A stretch of 64,000 nt of DNA from Candidatus Poseidonia sp. (GTDB lineage: Archaea > Thermoplasmatota > Poseidoniia > Poseidoniales > Poseidoniaceae): the NCBI GenBank assembly GCA_030829545.1, contig JAURAI010000003.1:1-64000 (forward strand). The letters are read 5' to 3'. Below the pieces are notes generated by a model. The model ran no database searches, was not told where the DNA came from, and saw only the letters and a list, made by a program, of their open reading frames with translations. Made by a program: the position numbers and the translations under genes. This document shows, one piece after another, positions 40,160-49,450 of this stretch. Within the stretch, counting starts at the first letter, position 1; each line of letters starts with the position of its first letter.

Positions 40160-41401
40160 TCAATGCTGTTGAGCGTAGAAATTTTGAACCACTGAAGTCA
40201 CTGTTTGAATGTCAGAAATACCTCGCTCAGCCAAGTCTTCGATAATGGCTTGGCGTTGGGCGACATGGCGTTCAAAGACATCTGGCGTCACACCTGCGGC
40301 ATTGCAAATGGTTTCACGCAATTTCGATGGAATTCCCGTTTCTTCAATTTGATCGGTTGCCGCATTGTACTTCCAAATGGCATTCAATCGGGGCTTGTCC
40401 CCTTCCATTCCGGCAACTTCTGCAACTTCAGTAATTTTACGCGCAGTCTTGCCGTTCACGTGAAGGCGTGCTTGGATGATAATCAAATCAAGCCCGCTGA
40501 GCATGATGGGAGGTACGCTCATGGGCGGGTTGATCATACGAGTCACCGTTTCTTGAGCGGTATTAGCGTGCAGGGAACCAAAGGAACCGTCGTGGCCAGT
40601 GTTCATTGCGGTGAGCAGGGTAGCACATTCAGGACCACGTACTTCACCGACAATGATACGGTCAGGGCGCATACGGAGGCTCGATTTCAGACAATCATTC
40701 ATGTCGACCTCTTGTGTTCCATCAGGACGCTCTCGACGGGTTTCCATTCGCAGCCAGTGGTCGTGGTAGACTTGCAATTCAGCAGTGTCTTCCACAGTGA
40801 GCAAACGACGTGACCAAGGAATGTACATTCCGAGGCAGTTCAGCGTGGTGGTTTTACCAGACCCAGTCCCACCCGCAATGACGAAGTTCGCAGGGCGGCT
40901 GTCAAGACCTTCAATCCAAACCCACATCATAGCGGCGAGACGAGCATTGACCGTTCCAAAGTTAACGAGGTCGATCATCGTCAGAGGATCTTCCTTGAAT
41001 TTACGAATCGTCAAGGTTGGCCCGTCGGGAGAGACTGGAGGGATGGTCCCGTTAACACGGGAACCATCAGGCAAACGGCCGTCAAAGATGGGAACAAGCC
41101 CGGGCCCGTCACCAAGAGGTACGTTGGTGAAGGATGCGATATTCTTTGCAATCTGGAGTCCTGATTCATCATCGATCCAAATATTTGTTCTGCACATACC
41201 GTGGTTGCGATGAGCTACTTTGACACATTGAACGCCCCCGTTATACATCACTTCTTCCAAATTGTCATCTTCAAAAAGCGCTGCAAGGTCACCATATGGA
41301 TTGGCTTGTATGTCGCCATCGACATGGTAAATTGGCGAGGGATGATTGGGCTCTGTGTAAATGGTGACTCGTCCGTATTGTTCTAAAATCTGTTCTGACA
41401 T
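40160..41401 (-). CDS. Type II/IV secretion system ATPase (FlaI/TadA/CpaF-like)
   Basis: VIAGGTGSGKTTTLNCLGMYIP; LTVEDTAELQ; LRMRPDRIIVGEVRGPECATLLTAMNTGHDGSFGSLHANT. Confidence 0.9.
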   Translation of the reverse strand: MSEQILEQYGRVTIYTEPNHPSPIYHVDGDIQANPYGDLAALFEDDNLEEVMYNGGVQCVKVAHRNHGMCRTNIWIDDESGLQIAKNIASFTNVPLGDGPGLVPIFDGRLPDGSRVNGTIPPVSPDGPTLTIRKFKEDPLTMIDLVNFGTVNARLAAMMWVWIEGLDSRPANFVIAGGTGSGKTTTLNCLGMYIPWSRRLLTVEDTAELQVYHDHWLRMETRRERPDGTQEVDMNDCLKSSLRMRPDRIIVGEVRGPECATLLTAMNTGHDGSFGSLHANTAQETVTRMINPPMSVPPIMLSGLDLIIIQARLHVNGKTARKITEVAEVAGMEGDKPRLNAIWKYNAATDQIEETGIPSKLRETICNAAGVTPDVFERHVAQRQAIIEDLAERGISDIQTVTSVVQNFYAQQH

Positions 41402-41404
41402 GCA

Positions 41405-42136
41405 TTAACCTCCAACAACTTTGACGGCTCCGAGATACAGACCCATCGAAACAGCCATCCACATTGGTAGCCACCAGAGGGTATCTTTGAACCGCCCCAT
41501 CATTCTTCCAGAAACACTGACGCCAACCGCCGATGCTGCTGCAAAGAAATAACTGAATGTCTGATTGAATGAACTGATTTGAAAGCCTTTGCTTGCGGGA
41601 GCAAATAAGCCGACGATGAAGGCGATGAGCACGGGTAAGCCAACACTTACAAAGAGGATGATGAGGATGCCACGGCCCTGCAATTCACTTTCTCGACGAT
41701 TCATCAGGTCGTTCAGACGCTCATAATCTCGGCTAAGATCTGCGAGAATATCCCTCAAGGACGAGTCCTGTTGAATGGCCGTTTCAATCAAGACCATCAC
41801 TCGCTGGACTTGACTTGAACGAGTCTTTGCTGCAAAGGCCCCAAGACTTGCTTCAAAGGAAGAGGCATGTCCTTCTTTGAGCGTTTCACCGAGAAGAGCA
41901 GCCAAGGGCCCATCGTTTGCCTCGGATTGTTCCATCATTGCCTCTTGAAGGCCACGTCCTGCTCCCACAGAGTCGGAAAGGGCCTCAAGGAAGGTGGGCA
42001 ACTCGTTCTCAATAGCACGGCGACGGCGACGTTCAAGCATGGGAGGAATGCCTCCACCTGCGCATGCAATGGCGATGACGCCGATGTAGAGTAAAAGAGC
42101 GGAGTCATTGAATGATTCGAGGAAGCCAAATATCAC
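41405..42136 (-). CDS. Type II secretion F (T2SF) domain membrane protein
   Basis: LPTFLEALSDSVGAGRGLQEAMMEQSEANDGPLAALLGETLKEGHASSFEASLGAFAAKTRSSQVQRVMVLIETAIQQDSSLRDIL; several TM segments. Confidence 0.75.
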   Translation of the reverse strand: MIFGFLESFNDSALLLYIGVIAIACAGGGIPPMLERRRRRAIENELPTFLEALSDSVGAGRGLQEAMMEQSEANDGPLAALLGETLKEGHASSFEASLGAFAAKTRSSQVQRVMVLIETAIQQDSSLRDILADLSRDYERLNDLMNRRESELQGRGILIILFVSVGLPVLIAFIVGLFAPASKGFQISSFNQTFSYFFAAASAVGVSVSGRMMGRFKDTLWWLPMWMAVSMGLYLGAVKVVGG

Positions 42137-42145
42137 GAAACCACC

Positions 42146-42733
42146 TCACAAACCCGGATCTTTTGTATGCGCCTTAAGGCCAATGAGCGCCATGCCCATA
42201 AGAGTGACAACAAGCCCGATATTGACAACTGAATTGATGACTGCAGGCTCTGGCAGGGACATGAAGGCCCCGAGATCACCCGACATAAGTTGGGGGACCA
42301 GACCGACGATGGCCAAGATGATTGGACCGATCATGCCGATGGACAGAAGCGTTTCGGGGACTCCCCCTAATTCTTCAATGTATTTTTCGACTTCTTCGCT
42401 ACGATCCTCTTCCATCCGAGTGCCCTGTTTCTTGAGTGTTTCAACCAGGTCTGTATTCTGCGTGACGTTCGTGTACAATGTATTGAGCAAGCGTTTGTAA
42501 CCGGCCGATTCAGCGATTTTCATTTGGGATTTAAGTTCAGGACCGAGCCCCCCACTGTTTCCTTTTCGCAATCGCTTCATCATCGCTGAAAAATCTTCAG
42601 AGATGATGCCATAGCCACCCTTTCCAATGGTGTGAAGGGCCGCTTCCAATCCAACACCCGATGACATCAGAACATCCATGGTACGAATAACATAGAGCAA
42701 TTCTCTCTTTTCATCGAGTTTGCGCATGGTCAT
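42146..42733 (-). CDS. Second T2SF-domain membrane protein
   Basis: LLYVIRTMDVLMSSGVGLEAALHTIGKGGYGIISEDFSAMMKRLRKG...; TM segments SIGMIGPIILAIVGLVPQLM and VVNIGLVVTLMGMALIGL. Confidence 0.7.
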   Translation of the reverse strand: MTMRKLDEKRELLYVIRTMDVLMSSGVGLEAALHTIGKGGYGIISEDFSAMMKRLRKGNSGGLGPELKSQMKIAESAGYKRLLNTLYTNVTQNTDLVETLKKQGTRMEEDRSEEVEKYIEELGGVPETLLSIGMIGPIILAIVGLVPQLMSGDLGAFMSLPEPAVINSVVNIGLVVTLMGMALIGLKAHTKDPGL

Positions 42734-42740
42734 CGGCCTC

Positions 42741-43094
42741 TCAAATCACGTCTTCTAGCAACTCAAAATGGAAGGTCTCATTCGAACTGTCATACTCCAT
42801 CACTGCGAAAATAACTTTGACATCTCGTTCTTCAAAGGGGTCGTGAATGTAGGGTTGCCCTGTGCGGAACATTGCAACAATTCGCTTGTAGTCTTCCATT
42901 GAAAGTTCTCCATTCACGGTGTAGAGCGTGGATTCAGAACCCTCGTCATGGAGGTCATCGCCCTCTTGGCCGCGAATGACGGTTCGTGTCAAACGCCGCG
43001 TCATTCGAATTTTGATATCTGCATTGGGTATGCGAACCCAGTCTGAACTTGATGTCCCAGAAGCGGGACGAATGAAGAAATCCATTCCTGACAT
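42741..43094 (-). CDS. Uncharacterised 117-aa protein in the secretion-ATPase operon
   Basis: ORF in operon-like spacing (8 bp) upstream of the T2SF genes; MSGMDFFIRPASGTSSSDWVRIPNADIKIRMTRRL... Confidence 0.55.
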   Translation of the reverse strand: MSGMDFFIRPASGTSSSDWVRIPNADIKIRMTRRLTRTVIRGQEGDDLHDEGSESTLYTVNGELSMEDYKRIVAMFRTGQPYIHDPFEERDVKVIFAVMEYDSSNETFHFELLEDVI

Positions 43095-43148
43095 GTTGAC
43101 CCCTACTCACTCCACAGCATGAGAGGAACTTCAATGTGTTGGATTGAT

Positions 43149-44060
43149 TTAATCGTTTGATGCAAGTCTGAACCAGCCAAATCTTGGTTCTTCAAGTTGC
43201 CCGGACTCAAGCATTTCTTCGAGGTGGGACTCTGCTTGTTCACGAATATGGCCTCGTGCTGCGGCGTTCTTCAAGAGTGTATCAAAATCGACGCCTTCGC
43301 CCTGGTCCAATTGCTGTATCGCTTGCCTTAGGAAGGATGTGAGTTCTTCGCCTGCGTCTCCTGACTCTTCATCACCAGTTGGCAGTGACATCACCGGTGG
43401 CGCAGTAGTGGCCGCTTCAATTCGTCCTTCTGCTATATCGAGTGCTTGCATGAGGTTCAGTTTGAAGGGTTCAAGATCGATTTCACCGTAGTGGTTTCTG
43501 GCTGCCAACAGGCTCGTGTCAAGTTTCTGTCGCCCATATGCTTCCATGGTTGGCTCTATTTCAAGCGAGGCCGTGTAGGCATTCATTCTCTGCATCGTAC
43601 TTTCACAAGCATCGAGCAACCAGTTTGCGTAAACCTCTCGAGAGACAACACAAGCTTCCTCTGGACGAAGCGAAGTATAGACTGCGCCTTCATCGGTTTG
43701 ATACCAACGGGACTTTGCAGTCATCATGACCAGCAGGGGTTCACCATCATCAATTCGTTCAACCCATTGATGAGATAATTCCCTCATCATCTCAGAGTTG
43801 TAATCACCCACTGAGAAGTAATGAAGACCGGTTGGGTCGCGTAATTGCCCCTGAAACAGTGTCGAACCGTTGCTTGTCTCGCGCAACTCAAGCCGCTCAA
43901 GAAGGCCAGCTGCCACGACGCGATTGACCTTGGCACCCAACTTCGTAATGACAAAGGATGGGTCATACTCCCCCGAACCTTTCTCGTGAAGCGTTGAACT
44001 GCCAAATTCAGATGCGAGGAGAAGATGTGCAGGTTGGCGTTGAATTCGTCGAGACTCCAT
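43149..44060 (-). CDS. RPA-associated protein-like OB-fold protein (RPAP/COG3390-like)
   Basis: ESRRIQRQPAHLLLASEFGSSTLHEKGSGEYDPSFVITKLGAKVNRVVAAGLLERLE...LFQGQLRDPTGLHYFSVGDYN; immediately downstream of RPA, ATG overlapping the RPA stop. Confidence 0.75.
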   Translation of the reverse strand: MESRRIQRQPAHLLLASEFGSSTLHEKGSGEYDPSFVITKLGAKVNRVVAAGLLERLELRETSNGSTLFQGQLRDPTGLHYFSVGDYNSEMMRELSHQWVERIDDGEPLLVMMTAKSRWYQTDEGAVYTSLRPEEACVVSREVYANWLLDACESTMQRMNAYTASLEIEPTMEAYGRQKLDTSLLAARNHYGEIDLEPFKLNLMQALDIAEGRIEAATTAPPVMSLPTGDEESGDAGEELTSFLRQAIQQLDQGEGVDFDTLLKNAAARGHIREQAESHLEEMLESGQLEEPRFGWFRLASND

Positions 44061-45748
44061 CAAGCCCACCCCCAAAGAACTCTCAATTCAGAGGAACGCA
44101 TTTGAGCGTCCGATTCTAAAATTTCTATGCCATCTGATAGAACCATAGCCCCTTGATCGTCTACGATACTACGTCCAGAGATGCTGACGGTGCGCCCCAG
44201 CATCTGTTCGCGCAGGTGCTGGACAAAGCCGAGATCTCCTTTGTCATCCACCATCTCGTGCATGGCTTGTTCGGTCATACTGAGCAACGAGAGCGTCGCT
44301 GCTTTGTTGACCAAAACTGCTGTGGTAGCGCCTGCATGGTCTACAACAAGGCGGAGGCGAATGTCTTCATTGCCTTCATTGGCACCGTGATCTGCACAAC
44401 TCCCCTCGCGCAGAACGCGACGGCATTCGGTACAGCGAAGGATGAATCCTGAATCTTCACGAACACTAACAACCATGCCCGTTGATTGAATACCGACACG
44501 GCTGGGGCCTTCAACCAAGTCCGATAGGCTCACTTCAACAGCGTGATTTGTCAAATCAAGTCCTTCGTCCCATGGTGTGGAATCCAAGATCTCGACTTGG
44601 TCTGCTTTGTCAACCGTGATGTCGGGAATACCCTGCCACGCACGGATGCGAACACCCCTCAGTTTGACAGTCATTGGAAGAGCGCCTTCATCAAAGGGAA
44701 GTTCTTCCCAAGCACTCATTCGGCATCGCCCAGAGGGGTCTGCAACTTGCCCGGACCAGAGGAATTTCTCTTCTCCATCACGGGTGAAACTACGCTTGGT
44801 CCATTCAGTAATTTGAACGACAGCATCGACGTCCCTTGAACCATCTCGGAACGATGAAACCGTTTGCATCGTCGTTTGGGAGAGTGTATCAAGGTCCGAA
44901 AATTGGGCATCGTGGTAAATCTCAATACGGGTGGTACGGCCAAAGTTCAATTCAGGTGTATCACGGAAGCTGCGTACTTGTGCACCATCAATTTTCAGAA
45001 GCGTTCCAACTTCGTGGTCAAAGGGCTCCCAAGAGAGAAATCCAATGGTTCCCGTTTCATCAGCGATACGGCCACGAACGACGTCAATAGAGCCAGAGCC
45101 ATCCTTACGATGAATTTGGTCGGGGCGGCTTGCTAAGACACGACCAACCACGCAAATGTATCCGTCCGATGGCACATCATTGATGTCGATGGGGTCGTTT
45201 GAGGATACTTGTGTAGGAACGCCTTCTTTGAGAACGACAATTCGAGTTGATTGGTTGATGTTAAGAGACATCTTTCCGTTGTACTCGTTGACGCTTGCAC
45301 CCTCGATACGAACGATGCTACCTGCGGCGAGGTTGGCGTGGGGACCCCAATCTTTGAAGTCCCAGCGAGTTCGGGTTCCGTTCTCTTCCCAGGGGTTATC
45401 TTCGAGGAATCCGAAGGCGATTTGTTTTTCTTCACCTCTGATCAGTTGGTCACGCACATTATGAGTCATGATGGCAACTTCAATCTCCACATCACGGTCG
45501 TCACCACTCAATTCTGTAAGCAGGGCGACCTTTTTCGTTTCGCGTTGTGCGGTGGTGCCTGTGGACCTTGAGGGCGTGGGGCTTGTACCGCTCTTAAATC
45601 GGCGGAGCACCGAACGCATGGCATCTTGAGGCGGGATGTAAAATTCCTGCTCATACTTTGCAAATGCTTCCGCTACTTCAGCAGGTGCTGCATCGGGACA
45701 TTCCTTGATGACAGCCTCGATATAATCTGCGTATTTTTCTTCAGACAT
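44060..45748 (-). CDS. Replication protein A (multi-OB single-strand DNA-binding protein with zinc finger)
   Basis: Several OB segments (GTRTRWDFKDWGPHANLAAGSIVRIEGASVNEYNGKMSLNINQSTRI; VVGRVLASRPDQIHRKDGSGSIDVVRGRIADETGTIGFLSWEP) and zinc motif CTECRRVLREGSCADH. Confidence 0.85.
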   Translation of the reverse strand: MSEEKYADYIEAVIKECPDAAPAEVAEAFAKYEQEFYIPPQDAMRSVLRRFKSGTSPTPSRSTGTTAQRETKKVALLTELSGDDRDVEIEVAIMTHNVRDQLIRGEEKQIAFGFLEDNPWEENGTRTRWDFKDWGPHANLAAGSIVRIEGASVNEYNGKMSLNINQSTRIVVLKEGVPTQVSSNDPIDINDVPSDGYICVVGRVLASRPDQIHRKDGSGSIDVVRGRIADETGTIGFLSWEPFDHEVGTLLKIDGAQVRSFRDTPELNFGRTTRIEIYHDAQFSDLDTLSQTTMQTVSSFRDGSRDVDAVVQITEWTKRSFTRDGEEKFLWSGQVADPSGRCRMSAWEELPFDEGALPMTVKLRGVRIRAWQGIPDITVDKADQVEILDSTPWDEGLDLTNHAVEVSLSDLVEGPSRVGIQSTGMVVSVREDSGFILRCTECRRVLREGSCADHGANEGNEDIRLRLVVDHAGATTAVLVNKAATLSLLSMTEQAMHEMVDDKGDLGFVQHLREQMLGRTVSISGRSIVDDQGAMVLSDGIEILESDAQMRSSELRVLWGWA

Positions 45749-45912
45749 GCCTGTGACCTCCGCTCGACTTTGTGTTTCTTTCAAGCCTGTGCGGAGAACA
45801 GGCGGCGGGCTTTCGTGCGTTTTGGTTGAGTTTGGACACTCCCTTGACCTCCATGGGTCCCCTCACCACTGACGACAGGTCATAAAGAATACCTTCGCAT
45901 CCTACGGTGAGA

Positions 45913-47322
45913 TCAAGCAGGATTGATACGCAAACCGTATGACAGCAATACATCAGGCAGGTGCATGCTGCCCGAAGAATAGGAGCCTTGACGGCGTACG
46001 TCAACCCCGAGTTCGACCGATTCACACAGGGAACGTGCTAGATTTCCTGACAAACCCGCTTGCTTCAGTGGCCCGATGATTTCACCGCCTTCCACTTTCA
46101 ATATTGAACTGGTTGTCACTGAAAAGTCACCGCTTGAAGGATTGGCTGTATGTGCGCCCATGACACCATTGACGACATAGCCATCGCCCATTTGTTGCAG
46201 TAATTCATCCCATGATTTGCCCTTTTTTGAGGAGGTGAGGAATAATTCAGTACAGCCAGTCGAAGGCGGACTTTGATGACCACCGCTCACTGCGGAGCCC
46301 GTTGATGAGGCGGCATCAATCCTTCCTTCTGCAACTTGTTGGGCTGCATCGCGGGTTGACCATAGGGTCTTGACCAAACGACCGTTTTCAATCAGTTGTT
46401 GTGTTCTGCGTGGCACTCCTTCCCCATCTCTGGAACCCGACGCCATCCCACCTGCTAGCAATCCATTATCGGTGATGCTCAAACTTTCATGAAGGACTTG
46501 TTGTTCCATTTTCTCAGACCAAAATGATTCATTGCGAACCATTTTTTCACCCGTAAGAGCGGGTGGTACGACCATTGAAAAGAGTGGTGAAAAACCCTCG
46601 CTAGTGAACAAAACCGGAGCTTCTTCTGCTCCAGATTCAACTCGTAGCGGGTTTTGCGTGACCTGGGCCCAGTGTACCGCTCGCTCAACACATGAAGGCA
46701 CATCCTCCATCTTGGTTCGGCTGGATTGACCCTGGTAGGAACTTGTGAGTTCGCCATCAACGTCGATGGTCACTTGCAATCCAATGCCGTGGGAGGTCGT
46801 AATGCCGGTTGAAAGAATCCCTTCGCTGGTCATGAAGCATGCTGCTGTAGCCGAGACACCAACACCACCTCCGGTGACGATAGCACGCTCATCGAGTCCT
46901 TTGACCGCAGAGAGAACCCCGTCGGCTTGTTCGAGAAGGTCTTCGGGGTGAACATTGAGGATTTCTGCGTCAAAGCGCCCCGGAACATCCTGTGCTTCTT
47001 GTTCGCTTGGAAGCAAGAAGCCTGCAATCTTTGGAGACTTACGAGCAATGCTGAGTGCTTGCTGAACCGCACGTTCTGCCCCGCTGACATCGACCAAGTG
47101 AGCAAAGCCAAAGCGGCCGTCTTCAACAACCCGTATGCCGAAACCTCCCTCGCCACCACCACCTGCCATGGTGATCTTTCCTGCCTCGATGTCGAGTTGG
47201 TGTCCGTAGGCTTGGAAACCGATGATATCCCATTGCTGGACGTTGTTCTCACGACAGACATTGGCCAATTGGTCCGCGTTTGAGAGAAGCCTATCTTCGG
47301 CGCCATCAGGTAGCATCTTCAT
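45913..47322 (-). CDS. tldE: TldE/PmbA-like protein
   Basis: GGGEGGFGIRVVEDGRFGFAHLVD; C-terminal NGVMGAHTANPSSGDFSVTTSSILKVEGGEIIGPLKQAGLSGN; partner of adjacent TldD. Confidence 0.85.
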   Translation of the reverse strand: MKMLPDGAEDRLLSNADQLANVCRENNVQQWDIIGFQAYGHQLDIEAGKITMAGGGGEGGFGIRVVEDGRFGFAHLVDVSGAERAVQQALSIARKSPKIAGFLLPSEQEAQDVPGRFDAEILNVHPEDLLEQADGVLSAVKGLDERAIVTGGGVGVSATAACFMTSEGILSTGITTSHGIGLQVTIDVDGELTSSYQGQSSRTKMEDVPSCVERAVHWAQVTQNPLRVESGAEEAPVLFTSEGFSPLFSMVVPPALTGEKMVRNESFWSEKMEQQVLHESLSITDNGLLAGGMASGSRDGEGVPRRTQQLIENGRLVKTLWSTRDAAQQVAEGRIDAASSTGSAVSGGHQSPPSTGCTELFLTSSKKGKSWDELLQQMGDGYVVNGVMGAHTANPSSGDFSVTTSSILKVEGGEIIGPLKQAGLSGNLARSLCESVELGVDVRRQGSYSSGSMHLPDVLLSYGLRINPA

Positions 47323-48761
47323 CCCACCAATGCTTCACGGATTCGCATGACTGGTCCGCCGTCCCCTACAGGAACTGTTTGTCCTTTGCCGCAGAAACCT
47401 GGTGAAGCGAGTGAAGCGTCGCGTGTGAGTCCGTCTACGTTCTTCAAAATTTCAAGCGTGAGTCCGCTCACACTCACATCTTTGAGTGGGCGAGTCAATT
47501 CTCCATTCTCAATGAGCCACGCTTCTTGTGCTGCAAATTGGAAGGAACCACGGCCGGTATCAACCTGACCGCCACGGGTGCCACATGCATAGACTCCATA
47601 CTCGATGTCTTCCATCAATGCATCCATGTCCTTATGCTTACCACCGTGAATCATGGTGTTTGACATTCTGACGAGGGGATGGTGCAAACCGTCTTGAGCA
47701 CGTGCTCCACCGTTCGGGTCAACATCAAAATGGTGCGCTGTCTCCCTGTGATTGAGGTACTCGGTTAGCACGCCGTTCTTGATGAGGACTTTGGGACGGG
47801 TGTTCACACCCTCATCATCAATGGGGTAGGCTCCATAGCCGCCCATCATGGTCGGGTCGTCAACAACAGTGACCAATTCATTGCCGATTTTGTGGCCTAA
47901 TTTTCCATCGAGGCATGAGTCTCCTGCTGCGACAAGGTCTGCTTCACATGGATGGCCCAATGCCTCATGGATGTAGACGCCCGTCAAATCCTTATCAGCG
48001 ATAAGTGGCATCTTACCCGAGGGTGCACGTTCCGCTTCCAAGAGCCTCAAGGCTGCTTTTTGAGCCTGTTCGCCGAGTTCTACGAGGTCGCAGGCTTGAA
48101 TGACTTCAAGTCCTCCCTGACCTCCGTGACGTGTCCTGTATGATACGACTTCACCATTGCGCCGTGCAGTCACCATCCCGTGGATAAGAGAGCGTTGGAA
48201 GGACCAGACTCTGTCCATCCCTTCGGTGGTCATCAATTCTGTGTGAATGTGTTCATCGCTCCAACCCGTACGGACGGACACGATGTCGTCATGTCCCGTA
48301 GCTCCGCGGTAAAGGTCGTTCATGTGCTCGATTTTTGCATCCAATTCAGTGTGCCGAACGTCAAGGGTTGATTTCCAATGATGTTCGTCTTCAAAGATGG
48401 GGACCTCAGCGAGACCGATTGGCCTCTCACCTTTTGCCCGTCGGGAGGCCACTGCCTTTGCAAGGCGAGTCGTGGATTCGATTTGGTCGTTCAGAGAGGC
48501 GAGGTCTGTGGTGGAATGAACGCCCCACGAACCGTTGGCCAAAACACGAAGTGTCATCCCCAATTCTTGGCCAGGAATGGCACGTTCAAGTTGCCCGTCA
48601 CGCATGGCAACCGTTGATTCGGTGAGCGAAACGACTCTGACTTCTGCGTAGGTAGCGCCGTAGTCCGTTGCCGCTTCAAGGGCTTCACGCACTCGTTCTG
48701 TCTCAAGATATCGCCCTGTGGAGGGCGTGTGAGCCTCGCCACGCTTGGATGCCATCACCAT
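47319..48761 (-). CDS. tldD: TldD-like metalloprotease
   Basis: GVYIHEALGHPCEADLVAAGDSCLDG (HExxxH-type motif); TRGGQVDTGRGSFQFAAQEAWLIENGE. Confidence 0.9.
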   Translation of the reverse strand: MVMASKRGEAHTPSTGRYLETERVREALEAATDYGATYAEVRVVSLTESTVAMRDGQLERAIPGQELGMTLRVLANGSWGVHSTTDLASLNDQIESTTRLAKAVASRRAKGERPIGLAEVPIFEDEHHWKSTLDVRHTELDAKIEHMNDLYRGATGHDDIVSVRTGWSDEHIHTELMTTEGMDRVWSFQRSLIHGMVTARRNGEVVSYRTRHGGQGGLEVIQACDLVELGEQAQKAALRLLEAERAPSGKMPLIADKDLTGVYIHEALGHPCEADLVAAGDSCLDGKLGHKIGNELVTVVDDPTMMGGYGAYPIDDEGVNTRPKVLIKNGVLTEYLNHRETAHHFDVDPNGGARAQDGLHHPLVRMSNTMIHGGKHKDMDALMEDIEYGVYACGTRGGQVDTGRGSFQFAAQEAWLIENGELTRPLKDVSVSGLTLEILKNVDGLTRDASLASPGFCGKGQTVPVGDGGPVMRIREALVG

Positions 48762-48799
48762 GACAAGAAAGGAAAGGCGGTAGCCTTTGAACTCTCCCC

Positions 48800-49450
48800 T
48801 TATCGGTGGGATGAACTTTGATCGTCAGCCATGAGAATGTGAGCGATGAGAGCTTCTTCAATCCGTGACTCAGGCCAAGCACTTCCATCGATACCAAGAT
48901 GTTTCATGCCCTCTATAGAAAGGTCCATGTGTTTTGATTGAGTCGTCCAACCTAAACCCTTGGTCAGCGAATCCAGATCTTTTTCAAATGAAGGCGAGGA
49001 TTGTGCAACGGGCTGAAGATGCCCAAGACTGTTTTCCACAGCATCACCATGAGGGAGATAGAGAATCCAAGCCTCTTCTTGACCCGCTTTCAATCCGGCT
49101 CGGCTGAAGGCTTCTGAAATGTGATGTGTCCCTGCAAGGTAGCGAATGTATTCTGCATCAACGCTGCGAGCGACCATTGAGCCACGAAGTTCATGACGAA
49201 CTGCTTGAACCCATGCGGTCCACAATTGTGCTTCCCCTTGGACTGCGTGGGCGCCCAACAAAACCCAACGTTCGTTTTGACGTTGCTCCAAGAAAGCCGC
49301 AACATGGGCCTCATTATCCGAGGAAGGCAGGCCGACTGAAACACACGGGAAGAAAGGTGCCTCCATGAAGGGGCGAAGTGCCCACGGGTTTTCAATCATC
49401 CTCAGACCGTTCGCCGTCCAAGGGTAAATCATCTCGCCGTGCTTGCTCAA
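48800..49450 (-). CDS. Cgi121-like KEOPS subunit
   Basis: VRHELRGSMVARSVDAEYIRYLAGTHHISEAFSRAGLKAGQEEAWILYLP; overlaps the 3' end of Hel308, a known archaeal linkage. Confidence 0.7.
   Translation of the reverse strand: MSKHGEMIYPWTANGLRMIENPWALRPFMEAPFFPCVSVGLPSSDNEAHVAAFLEQRQNERWVLLGAHAVQGEAQLWTAWVQAVRHELRGSMVARSVDAEYIRYLAGTHHISEAFSRAGLKAGQEEAWILYLPHGDAVENSLGHLQPVAQSSPSFEKDLDSLTKGLGWTTQSKHMDLSIEGMKHLGIDGSAWPESRIEEALIAHILMADDQSSSHR

Noticed and set aside
40205-40813. 202-aa plus-strand ORF opposite the secretion ATPase
   Set aside because: Antisense shadow of a conserved ATPase.
42741-43094. Faint resemblance of the 117-aa protein to phage-tail/baseplate-type proteins
   Set aside because: Too weak to support by eye, and no other phage genes nearby.
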